Below, in pieces: positions 1 to 6,235 of a stretch of DNA of 7,777 nucleotides. Within the stretch, counting starts at the first letter, position 1. Each line of letters begins with the position of its first letter. The stretch is from Rhizobium sp. Q54 (lineage in GTDB: Bacteria > Pseudomonadota > Alphaproteobacteria > Rhizobiales > Beijerinckiaceae), in NCBI GenBank assembly GCA_945901195.1, contig CAMDKB010000217.1, forward strand, positions 1 through 7,777, given 5' to 3'. The notes under the pieces were generated by a model. It saw only the letters and a program-made list of their open reading frames with translations, did no database searches and was not told the origin of the DNA. Made by a program: the position numbers and the translations under genes.

Positions 1-147
1 CACGAGCATATCAACCCTTCGGGCGATCCTGCTTTCGTATTCAGCGCAAACGATCTACCCATCATGGATGCGCTTAATCTTTCTGCGGAGGAGATCTTTC
101 CCTATAACGGGGGACATCAAACGAGCGGTGGTAAAAAAGAGGGTTAA
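1..147 (+). CDS. cupin-domain protein, C-terminal fragment (gentisate 1,2-dioxygenase-like)
   Basis: This is the last 48 codons of a gene that begins before the window, read in frame 1 and ending at TAA 145-147. The fragment starts HEHINPSGDPAF and continues VFSANDLPIMDAL. That pattern (HxH, N, S, then a PAxxFS strand and a 'ND.P.M.AL.L..EE' end) matches what I recall of the C-terminal cupin of gentisate 1,2-dioxygenases and related ring-cleaving cupins. Residues after about 35 (GGHQTSGGKKEG) look like a disordered tail. The stop lies four bases before the next gene's ATG, and that gene's ribosome site is inside this coding end, so the two are probably co-transcribed. If the family assignment holds, it would be a cytoplasmic Fe(II) enzyme opening an aromatic ring, which fits the dihydrodiol dehydrogenase next door. 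The metal site and true substrate cannot be judged from this short tail; it could be another bicupin. Confidence 0.6.
   Translation, partial: HEHINPSGDPAFVFSANDLPIMDALNLSAEEIFPYNGGHQTSGGKKEG
139..143 (+). promoter_or_regulatory. ribosome binding site deciding the start at 152
   Basis: GAGGG at 139-143 stands eight bases before ATG 152. The frame is open further back to an ATG at 68, but the 28 extra residues are basic and unconserved in appearance, and they overlap the end of the cupin gene in another frame. Position 152 is therefore the better start. Confidence 0.6.
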
Positions 148-151
148 ACAG

Positions 152-1393
152 ATGAGCGTCGAGATCGCCGGTCAAACAGAAAACAAAATCTTGCGGCTCG
201 GAATAGCCGGCCTCGGCGTTGCTAGCACGTTGTTCATCCCGGGCGTTGAGAAATTTCCCAAAGCACGGATTGCGGCGGCGGCGGACCTGCGGCCAGGAGC
301 ATTGCAAAAGTTCGAGCAGAAATATGACGGTAAGACCTATCGAGACGTTGAGGCGCTTTGTGCCGATCCAGATATTGATGTCATTTGGATCGCAACGCCC
401 AACCATCTGCATGCCGAGCATACGATCATGGCCGCTGAACATGGAAAGCACGTGATCTGTACCAAGCCCATGGCGCTCGGCGTCGAGGAATGTGAGGCGA
501 TGTGCATGGCCGCTGAACGAAACAATGTTCACCTGTTGTGCGGGCAGACTTACAGCATGAGCCCGGACGTCCAAGCTATGTGGCGCATCTCGCAATCGGG
601 GGAACTTGGTCGCTTAATCGCCATTAATACTTGGCTCTCTACGGATTGGCTCCTGAAGCCTCGCGTTGCCGAAGAGGTCGACGAAACTTTGGGCGGGGGC
701 GTGGTTTATCGTCATGCCCCGCATCTGATCGATACAATTAGATTGCTCGGCGGCGGGCGCGTGCGGAGCGTTCGCGCCTCTGTTGGCCGCTGGATGCGTG
801 AGCGTCCCTGCCCGGGAAATTTCTCCGCCTTCCTGGAATTCGAAGACGGTCTTCCCGCTACAATCGCCTACAATGGATATGGTTATTTCGATACTTCGGA
901 ATTGACGTGGGGCATCGGCAATCGCATGTACTCCGACCAAGAGCGTATCGTCGTCCGCGCAGCACTGCGAGCTGGTGAAATCAACCACGACGTCGCAAAG
1001 GAAGGCATGCGTTTCGGCGCTTCGGCAAGCAATGCGACCAGCAAAGGCAGCGGGCACCAGGGAGTCGAACCCAAGGGCTCGCGCGCGCAGATTGCCTGGT
1101 TCGGCATAACGGTCGCCAGTTTCGAACGCGGTGACATTCGCCAGTCGCCCGACGGAATCTACATCTATGACGACAATGGTAGGCGCGAAATTCCCGTTTA
1201 TGGTGGGCGCGGCACCGGTACGCTCGAAATCAAGGAAATGTATGAAGCTATTTTCGAGAACACGCCCATCGTCCACGATGGGCGCTGGGGATTGGCTACT
1301 CTGGAGGTCGGGGAGGCTATGGTGCGGTCCGCGAAAGAGCGCCGCGAAGTCCTGCTCGAGCATCAATGCGCCCTACGAACGGGGCATGCATAA
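152..1393 (+). CDS. Gfo/Idh/MocA oxidoreductase, phthalate cis-dihydrodiol dehydrogenase-like
   Basis: This is a 413-residue cytoplasmic NAD(P)-dependent dehydrogenase. Residues 14-25 (LRLGIAGLGVAS) form the Rossmann dinucleotide loop. TKPMAL (104-109) is the family's EKP-type motif, with Lys105 as the expected catalytic lysine. The stretch 181-196 has GGG, then His188, His191 and Asp194, the usual substrate-side motif of the second domain. The C-terminal part (about 311-403: an FGITVASFERGDIRQSPDG segment, then WGLATLEV) resembles the Pht4-type group that oxidises 4,5-dihydro-4,5-dihydroxyphthalate, and the length suits that group. By family analogy it would re-aromatise the cis-diol made by a Rieske dioxygenase such as the one at 3284-4483. 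It follows the cupin by four bases and overlaps the aldolase start. Family is certain; phthalate as substrate is inference, and sugar or inositol dehydrogenases share the fold. Confidence 0.88.
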   Translation: MSVEIAGQTENKILRLGIAGLGVASTLFIPGVEKFPKARIAAAADLRPGALQKFEQKYDGKTYRDVEALCADPDIDVIWIATPNHLHAEHTIMAAEHGKHVICTKPMALGVEECEAMCMAAERNNVHLLCGQTYSMSPDVQAMWRISQSGELGRLIAINTWLSTDWLLKPRVAEEVDETLGGGVVYRHAPHLIDTIRLLGGGRVRSVRASVGRWMRERPCPGNFSAFLEFEDGLPATIAYNGYGYFDTSELTWGIGNRMYSDQERIVVRAALRAGEINHDVAKEGMRFGASASNATSKGSGHQGVEPKGSRAQIAWFGITVASFERGDIRQSPDGIYIYDDNGRREIPVYGGRGTGTLEIKEMYEAIFENTPIVHDGRWGLATLEVGEAMVRSAKERREVLLEHQCALRTGHA

Positions 1394-2133
1394 TGAACGA
1401 ACAGGAACTTGCCGAACTTCTTACCATGGGTTGCCGCATCTTGGCGGAACAGGGCATCATTGATGCCTACGGCCACCTATCCGCCCGTATTCCCGGCGAG
1501 CCTGACTATTACATGATGAATCGTGGCATGAGCCCCGCGCTCGTGACGCCTGAGGATTTCATCGTTTGCGACGCTAACGGTAAAGCGATCCGCGGCAAAG
1601 GCCACCCCAACGGCGAATGGCCGATACATGCTTGCGTTTATTCCGCGCGCCCCGATGTGCACAGCGTGCTGCATTCGCACAGCCGTATGTCACGCATCTT
1701 CAGCCTCTCCCATCAGAAAATGCGCGGACTTCTGACACAGAGCTGCGGCGAATGGCAAGGTGGTTTACCGGTCTACCGCCGTCCAGGGCTCGTGACCAGC
1801 ATTGAGGCCGGGAACGAACTTGCGCGGACGCTTTGCGATGGTTGCGCGGCTCTTCTGCGCGGGCACGGCGATGTCGTTGCTACAGCTAGTGTGAAGGAGA
1901 CAGTTCTGAAGGCCGTTTTATTGAAGCAAAACGCCGACGTATTGCACGAGGTCATTTCGCACGGCGGGGAAATCGATCTTTGGACCGACGAAGAGATTGC
2001 GGTCTGGAAAGGTCCGCTCAACTTTCAAATATCGGAACAGGCGCGTGCTGCGCTGACTGATAGGGTGTGGGATTATTACGCTGCGCGCGCGACAGGTCGG
2101 CTCGCGCAATTGTTGTCGGGAGGTGCCGTCTAG
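1393..2133 (+). CDS. class II aldolase/adducin-family protein (aldolase or aromatic-acid decarboxylase)
   Basis: This is a 246-residue cytoplasmic metalloenzyme of the FucA/AraD fold. Visible active-site elements are Glu75 in PNGEWPIHACVY, the metal-ligand pair His94 and His96 in VLHSHS, and His158 in LLRGHGD. These are the standard residues of the family. The ATG overlaps the preceding stop (TAATG), which points to coupled translation; a longer frame from 1366 adds only nine residues and lies inside the upstream gene. Members of this family include L-fuculose phosphate aldolase and, in phthalate catabolism, 3,4-dihydroxyphthalate decarboxylases (PhtC-type). The position directly after a dihydrodiol dehydrogenase favours a decarboxylase or ring-product aldolase on an aromatic route over a sugar enzyme. 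That functional choice is inference; the fold and family are secure. Confidence 0.85.
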   Translation: MNEQELAELLTMGCRILAEQGIIDAYGHLSARIPGEPDYYMMNRGMSPALVTPEDFIVCDANGKAIRGKGHPNGEWPIHACVYSARPDVHSVLHSHSRMSRIFSLSHQKMRGLLTQSCGEWQGGLPVYRRPGLVTSIEAGNELARTLCDGCAALLRGHGDVVATASVKETVLKAVLLKQNADVLHEVISHGGEIDLWTDEEIAVWKGPLNFQISEQARAALTDRVWDYYAARATGRLAQLLSGGAV

Positions 2134-2155
2134 AGCCGAAAAGTGAAATCTAACG

Positions 2156-2162
2156 AAGGAGG
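2156..2162 (+). promoter_or_regulatory. strong ribosome binding site for the GTG start at 2169
   Basis: AAGGAGG lies six bases before GTG 2169. It fixes a non-ATG start for the binding protein and gives the full signal peptide. Confidence 0.75.
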
Positions 2163-2168
2163 AATACA

Positions 2169-3206
2169 GTGCGCAATCGGAAATTGAGAATTTTAGTCTG
2201 TGCGTTTTGCGCCTTCCTGGGATCTGGCGCCAGCGCCCAGAAGACTCTCGATCCGGAGCAGTTTTATAAGGGCAAGACGATGCGCGTCATCGTTGGATAT
2301 AGCCCTGGAGGTGGTTACGACGTCTATGGCCGATTGCTTGCCGACCACCTGCCACGCTTTCTGCCAGGCGCCCCTTTGATTACCGTTCAATATATGCCCG
2401 GCGCGGCGACAGAGGTCGCAACCGCCTATATCCTCAACGCCGCCCCTCAAGACGGCACTGTGATCGGCATTCCGGTTTCGAGCCTTGCGATGTCTAACCT
2501 GATCTTTCGCAAACCCGGTGAGGCAGGCATCGACATTGCGAAAATGCGCTGGCTCGGCCGGCTCGATTCGATCGACATTGTGTCAATCGTTTGGAGCGAA
2601 ACCGGTGTGACGAAAGTCGAAGACACCCGCAGTCGCCCGCTAGCTTTTGGCGCAACTGCAACCACATCGGGCACCTATTTGGTGCCTACCATTCTAAATC
2701 AACTCGGTAAGAGCAACTTCAAGCTCGTTCTAGGCTACCGGGGAACGAGCGATGCCTACCTAGCCATGGAAAGGCGTGAGATCGACGGCATCCACAACGG
2801 TGTCTGGTCTCAACTTAAACGTAGTCATAGGGAGTGGTTGCGAACCAACAAGATCAACGTCATCTATCAAGCCGCAGCAAAGAGAGCAGAGGATCTGGCG
2901 AACGTGCCGACGATCATCGAACTCGCAGACAACGAGGACGATCGACGCATGTTTAGCTTATTTGCCAGCGAAGCCACACTGGGGCGCACCTTTTACGTTT
3001 CCGACAGTGTCCCGCCCGAATTGATTGCCGCGCTGCGGCAAGCGTTCTGGCGAATGGCTACCGATAAAACCTTTCTTGAGGCGGCCGCGAAGTTAGACAC
3101 CCCTATCAATCCTTTGCCTGGTGAAGAAGTCGAGAAGATTGTTGCGAATATGATTGGGTATTCGCCTCTGATTTTCGAACGCATCCGCCAACTTACCACC
3201 AAATGA
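2169..3206 (+). CDS. TctC/Bug-type periplasmic solute-binding protein (first copy)
   Basis: This is a 345-residue protein of the tripartite tricarboxylate transporter binding-receptor family. Residues 1-23 form a signal peptide (basic MRNRKLR, a hydrophobic stretch, then an ASA cleavage site before Gln24), so it works in the periplasm. The mature part begins with FYKGKTMRVIVGYSPGGGYD, the family's first strand and ligand-binding loop. A conserved MPGA (about 76-79) and a DG.. IGI strand follow, with an LAMERREIDG segment near 200. The length is slightly above the usual 300-330. It is 35 bases behind the aldolase and closes the operon. Bug proteins bind carboxylates and other small acids, so an aromatic or dicarboxylic acid is likely. 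No TctA or TctB membrane subunit is nearby, so it may serve a remote transporter or a sensor. It is related to the protein at 6236-7258 but clearly diverged. Confidence 0.85.
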   Translation: MRNRKLRILVCAFCAFLGSGASAQKTLDPEQFYKGKTMRVIVGYSPGGGYDVYGRLLADHLPRFLPGAPLITVQYMPGAATEVATAYILNAAPQDGTVIGIPVSSLAMSNLIFRKPGEAGIDIAKMRWLGRLDSIDIVSIVWSETGVTKVEDTRSRPLAFGATATTSGTYLVPTILNQLGKSNFKLVLGYRGTSDAYLAMERREIDGIHNGVWSQLKRSHREWLRTNKINVIYQAAAKRAEDLANVPTIIELADNEDDRRMFSLFASEATLGRTFYVSDSVPPELIAALRQAFWRMATDKTFLEAAAKLDTPINPLPGEEVEKIVANMIGYSPLIFERIRQLTTK

Positions 3207-3218
3207 TCGAATGAAACA

Positions 3219-3262
3219 TTTCGCCGGCCGGAATAAGACCAATATCTTTCCGGCAAGCGAAG
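3219..3262. terminator. possible bidirectional terminator hairpin between convergent genes
   Basis: GCCGGAA (3227-3233) pairs with TTCCGGC (3248-3254) around a 14-base loop. The stem continues after a 2x2 internal loop with TTCGC (3220-3224) and GCGAA (3257-3261). It fills most of the 77-base gap between the stop of the binding-protein gene and the stop of the oxygenase gene. No clear run of T follows on either strand, so it may be a weak or factor-dependent terminator, or only an mRNA-end stabiliser. Confidence 0.4.
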
Positions 3263-3283
3263 CGATTAATTCCGCAGCGGTGT

Positions 3284-4483
3284 TCAAGTCCCAGTGGTTT
3301 CTGCTTCACGGTCGACAACAGATTTGTATTGCGACTGGAAAGCATGTAGCGCGACTTTTTCGCGGTGAAGGCGGATCATTGGCTCGTTCTCCGTGCCATC
3401 GCGTACAGTCCCCAAAGTGTCTTCGCCGTGTTCGGCCTTTTCAATCTCCTCGAGCAACATTTTATGATAGAGTAAAACACCTTTGTCGCTAGCCGAGAGG
3501 TGTTCCTGCGTCCGGTCGCTGATTGGGCCCTGCATAACCCAGGCAACCATATCCTGCGCCGGCACGTTATCCGGTACGATCTTGCCCTTTTCATTGAAAA
3601 GATTGCTATGAATCACTTCTTGCGGTCGCGGCGCGGCCCCGACGGCGCGACGTTTTGTGCGGAATGCGAACTGGCGCGTGTGAGTGTCGTCAACGGGCAC
3701 TCGGAATTGCAGCGTAGGCCAGTCGACGCCTCCGACTGCCAGGATATTAGGAAACAATAAGGGATGCCCGGTCGTCCAATCGTCGCAATCCTCGCTCTCT
3801 CCTTCAAGCAGCCGACGTTTCATAATTCCATATTTGAAAACATCGAATTCGATCTTTAAATGGTTAGTGCGCACCATTTTCGGCGGCTTCCCCTCCCGGG
3901 CGAGATGATAATTGCCCAGCTCTGCATGCAGATATTCGAAATGAACGGGATCAGCTGCATTGTCCATGCATTGAAGCCAGTTACACGGCAGTTCATGAAT
4001 CTGGATAACGCTGTCATATCCGTCCTGCACGAGGACGTCCCACCGTGGCAACAAAGGCGCTGGCTCCGGCCCGAGATATGCAAACAACAGTCCGTTCAGT
4101 GCTTCGACCGGATAGGCTTTAATCTTTATGCGGGCTTTGTACATTGCTTCGGGATTGACCCGGTCATCAAAGGGCATTTCAAGGCACGCGCCTTTTCTAT
4201 CGAACAACCATCCATGATAGGGACAACGAATTCCACGTTCGTCCGGGATGCCATATTCAAGCGACACCATGCGATGAGGGCAGCGTTCCGCTACTAGGCC
4301 GTACTCCCCACTTTTAGAGCGGTAAAGGGTGAGATCTTCGCCTAAAATCCTAACGCGCTGGATCGGTTCCTTCTCCAATTCGAGAGCGGTTCCAATCGGA
4401 TGCCAATAACGCCGCAACAACTTTCCAGCCGGCTTGTCGTGACCGACCAGAGTCATTTTGTCGTTTGTTTCCTGCGAGATCAT
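3284..4483 (-). CDS. Rieske non-haem iron oxygenase, phthalate 4,5-dioxygenase-like oxygenase subunit
   Basis: This is a 399-residue oxygenase component. The N-terminal Rieske domain holds Cys68-x-His70 and Cys87-x-x-His90 (ERCPHR, then RCPYHGW), the full [2Fe-2S] ligand set. The catalytic domain shows NAADPVHFEYLH, with Asp178 as the residue expected to bridge neighbouring Rieske and iron sites, and His181 and His186 as iron ligands. Asp311 in the QDMVAW segment is a plausible third ligand. The C-terminal pattern QGPISDRTQEHLSASDKGV is the one seen in phthalate dioxygenase-type enzymes. It would hydroxylate an aromatic ring to a cis-dihydrodiol, or mono-oxygenate or demethylate, using electrons from a reductase not encoded here. 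ATG 4481-4483 is preceded by GGAGG five bases away. The gene faces the plus-strand operon. The oxygenase class is certain; substrate and outcome are inference, since close relatives act on varied acids. Confidence 0.9.
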   Translation of the reverse strand: MISQETNDKMTLVGHDKPAGKLLRRYWHPIGTALELEKEPIQRVRILGEDLTLYRSKSGEYGLVAERCPHRMVSLEYGIPDERGIRCPYHGWLFDRKGACLEMPFDDRVNPEAMYKARIKIKAYPVEALNGLLFAYLGPEPAPLLPRWDVLVQDGYDSVIQIHELPCNWLQCMDNAADPVHFEYLHAELGNYHLAREGKPPKMVRTNHLKIEFDVFKYGIMKRRLLEGESEDCDDWTTGHPLLFPNILAVGGVDWPTLQFRVPVDDTHTRQFAFRTKRRAVGAAPRPQEVIHSNLFNEKGKIVPDNVPAQDMVAWVMQGPISDRTQEHLSASDKGVLLYHKMLLEEIEKAEHGEDTLGTVRDGTENEPMIRLHREKVALHAFQSQYKSVVDREAETTGT

Positions 4484-4488
4484 CGCCG

Positions 4489-4493
4489 CCTCC
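4489..4493 (-). promoter_or_regulatory. ribosome binding site of the Rieske oxygenase gene
   Basis: GGAGG on the minus strand, five bases before the ATG at 4483-4481, supports that start. Confidence 0.75.
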
Positions 4494-4546
4494 CTATTTT
4501 TCAGTGAGCGATTCCGCTGACGCTCCGAGTTGCCAACAGTTTACAT

Positions 4547-4628
4547 CTCGATTTTCAAATATCACTGACCGGACTAATAAAATCAACTGTGACGAGTCGG
4601 CCAGCGGACAAAACCACGATTTTCAATT
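4547..4628 (-). repeat. pair of near-identical 14-base direct repeats upstream of the oxygenase gene
   Basis: On the minus strand, ATTTGAAAATCGAG (4560-4547) and AATTGAAAATCGTG (4628-4615) share 12 of 14 bases, with ten in a row identical. They start 68 bases apart and flank the proposed promoter: one touches the -10 hexamer and the other is above the -35. That placement suits operator half-sites, but two copies of an AT-rich word can also arise by chance. Confidence 0.35.
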
Positions 4629-5094
4629 GCGTTTGTGGCTCGATCGAACCTACTGGCGGACGAGTTCTCTTGCGGAGAATCGATATCATTGGCCTGCCGC
4701 CCCACAAGATTGCAGCGACAACACGGTCGGCAGTGACATCACCGGTTTCGGCCATAAACAGCGGGCGGAAAGTGCCCCACTGAAGGAGGTCCGGTTCCAT
4801 TATATGTGTGTAAACCTGCCGCACTCTGACGGTTGTTTTGTGAAAGCCTACCCGGCGGAGACTGGATACCGGCGCGCCTTGGCTCGAAGGGGGAGGTCAG
4901 GGTGCGGTTCGGCCAGGTGGCATCGGTGACTTCAATGAAATCCCCAGCCGGTCCGTAGCCTTAGCCAAAAGGCGCTTTGGCAGGTTGAGACGGATCACGA
5001 GAGCGTCCAGGACACGCTGGCCCGGAGCTAGGCCCAGCGTTTGCTGCATAAGCGGACTTTCCGAGATGCATCGCACCACGCCTTGACCATTCAT
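4555..5094 (-). pseudogene. possible remnant of an unidentified gene, one in-frame stop
   Basis: Read from ATG 5094, the minus strand encodes 65 residues (MNGQGVVRCISESPLMQ..., with a regular helical-looking VLDALVIRLNLPKRLLAKA stretch) and then meets TGA at 4899-4897. The same frame then stays open for about 113 codons to TGA at 4557-4555, including MEPDLLQWGTFRPLFMAETG. An AGGGAGG on the minus strand lies about 14 bases before the first ATG, rather far. Codons in both parts end mostly in G or C, as in the real genes around. I recognise neither part as a known family. It could be a decayed gene, two tiny genes (the second from GTG 4824), or non-coding sequence open by chance in GC-rich DNA. 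Confidence 0.22.
4558..4586 (-). promoter_or_regulatory. possible sigma70-type promoter for the Rieske oxygenase gene
   Basis: On the minus strand TTGATT (4586-4581) and GATATT (4563-4558) are 17 bases apart, each matching four of six consensus bases. It would give a leader of about 70 bases before the ATG. The match is ordinary and no experiment supports it. Confidence 0.28.
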
Positions 5095-5129
5095 CGCGCG
5101 TTTGCGACCCTCCCTTACAGTTGAAAGTC

Positions 5130-5135
5130 AGGAGG
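5130..5135 (+). promoter_or_regulatory. ribosome binding site fixing the start at 5141
   Basis: AGGAGG stands five bases before ATG 5141. The frame is open back to 5102, but that start has no ribosome site and would place 13 polar residues in front of a clean signal peptide. Confidence 0.8.
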
Positions 5136-5140
5136 AACGC

Positions 5141-6091
5141 ATGCGCCTTCAATGGATCACCTGCACGGCTTCGCTCGCATTCGGCTTTATTCTCGCTTCC
5201 CCGGCACCAGCGGAAACGATCCGGATGGCGGTAGGCCAGCAGGGAATATGGGAAACGTCGATGACCGAGATGGGCGTGAATGCCGGTCTCTTCAAGCAAG
5301 AGGGCATCGAAGTCGATATTCTCTATACGCGTGGCGGCGCTGAGACCGTTCAGGCGCTTTTGTCAGGCAATGTGGATATTGCGGTCGCCAACGGCATTCT
5401 GGGCGCCATCGGCGGTTATTCTAAAGGCGCGCCGCTGCGCATTACGGCCGCATCGACGACAGGAACAGCAGACGTTTTCTGGTATGCCCGTGCGGACAGC
5501 GGAATAAAGACAATTCAGGATCTCGAGGGCAAGAAGATCGGCTTTTCGCAGCTCGGTTCATCGACGCATCTCATCACGCAGGCGATGATCGACGCCTACA
5601 AGGTGAAGGCGACTCTCGTGCCGTCGGGTGCCCCGTCGGCTTCCTACACAATGACCATGACACGGCAGATCGATGCAGGTTGGTCCGGACCGCCGTTCCG
5701 CTTGCAGGAGATTGCCGACGGCACACTCACCATGGTCGTGCGAGGCGGCGACATTCCCGGCCTGCAGGAGCAGACGGTGCGGGTTCACCTCACCACCGTG
5801 GATATGATCAACAAGAAGCGCGATCTCCTCGTGCGCTTTCATCGGGCTCTGGCCAAATCAATTGATCATGCCTACACGAGCGACAAGGCGATCGAGGATT
5901 ACGCACGCATCGCCGGCGTGACGCCCGCAGTTGCGCGGCAGGTTCGCGAGTTTATTCCCCAGAAAGGCTTGCAGATGCGGGAGATCAACAATCTCGCCCA
6001 ATCCCTTCAGCAGGCGCATCAGTTCAAATTCACCGACAAGCTGCTGCGTCCCGAAGACATCACGGGCATGATGGATATTCTCATGCCTTGA
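5141..6091 (+). CDS. ABC transporter periplasmic binding protein, NitT/TauT (SsuA/NMT1-like) family
   Basis: This is a 316-residue protein. Residues 1-24 form a signal peptide (MRLQW, a hydrophobic core, then APA before Glu25), so it is exported. The mature chain starts ETIRMAVGQQGIWE. It then shows the family marks AGLFKQEGIEVDI (48-60), GAETVQALLSGNVDIAVANG (66-85), and DLEGKKIGFSQLGSSTH (about 127-143), a typical two-lobed binding-protein pattern. Family members deliver sulfonates, nitrate, thiamine precursors or aromatic acids to an ABC importer. Here the permease and ATPase genes do not follow; another binding-protein gene comes next after 144 bases. Beside a phthalate-like catabolic set, an aromatic carboxylate or sulfonate is a reasonable guess, but the sequence alone does not show the ligand. 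The 4,5-dihydroxyphthalate decarboxylases share a similar fold but are cytoplasmic, so the signal peptide argues against that role. Confidence 0.82.
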   Translation: MRLQWITCTASLAFGFILASPAPAETIRMAVGQQGIWETSMTEMGVNAGLFKQEGIEVDILYTRGGAETVQALLSGNVDIAVANGILGAIGGYSKGAPLRITAASTTGTADVFWYARADSGIKTIQDLEGKKIGFSQLGSSTHLITQAMIDAYKVKATLVPSGAPSASYTMTMTRQIDAGWSGPPFRLQEIADGTLTMVVRGGDIPGLQEQTVRVHLTTVDMINKKRDLLVRFHRALAKSIDHAYTSDKAIEDYARIAGVTPAVARQVREFIPQKGLQMREINNLAQSLQQAHQFKFTDKLLRPEDITGMMDILMP

Positions 6092-6223
6092 ACGATGAAT
6101 CACGATTCGCACATCCGTAGCATGACCCCCGGTTCGGCAAGCGTGTTCGCGCGTTCCACCCAAGCAACAGGATACCATTGATATGCGGGCCCGCCGGGTT
6201 AAGGTTTGCGCGACACATAATTC

Positions 6224-6229
6224 AGGAGG
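6224..6229 (+). promoter_or_regulatory. ribosome binding site for the gene at 6236
   Basis: AGGAGG six bases before ATG 6236. It settles the start at the beginning of a good signal peptide. Confidence 0.8.
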
Positions 6230-6235
6230 AAAGCC

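Larger units (their letters stand above)
4484..5140. other. 657-base region between divergent genes, no recognised gene
   Basis: No frame here gives a protein I recognise. The 4484-4630 part contains the oxygenase promoter candidate and repeats described separately. The rest has a minus-strand frame that stays open from 5094 down to 4555 except for one TGA (4899-4897), with coding-like composition; it is listed on its own. A plus-strand frame (4465-4929) overlaps it but has the irregular make-up of an antisense shadow. The ribosome site of the next gene (5130-5135) closes the region. I see no RNA gene or terminator in it. Confidence 0.5.

Noticed and set aside
68..151. Upstream ATG extension of the dehydrogenase gene
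   Set aside because: It overlaps the coding end of the cupin, has no good ribosome site and adds a basic, non-family N-terminus; the ATG at 152 has GAGGG eight bases upstream.
614..1366. 250-codon minus-strand frame across the dehydrogenase gene
   Set aside because: It is antisense to a gene with clear family motifs, and its protein shows no recognisable pattern.
3860..4297. 145-codon plus-strand frame inside the oxygenase gene
   Set aside because: It is antisense to the Rieske domain, whose ligands are all in place on the minus strand.
4465..4929. 154-codon plus-strand frame over the oxygenase start and gap
   Set aside because: Its composition is irregular, it has no ribosome site and no family pattern, and it overlaps the oxygenase start region.
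5083..5088. TTGACC as a -35 element for the NitT-like gene
   Set aside because: No acceptable -10 hexamer lies at 16-18 bases; GACCCT is too poor a match.
6185..6194. GCGGGCCCGC palindrome before the second TctC-type gene
   Set aside because: A single short GC-rich palindrome with no repeat elsewhere in the window and no promoter around it; chance is enough.
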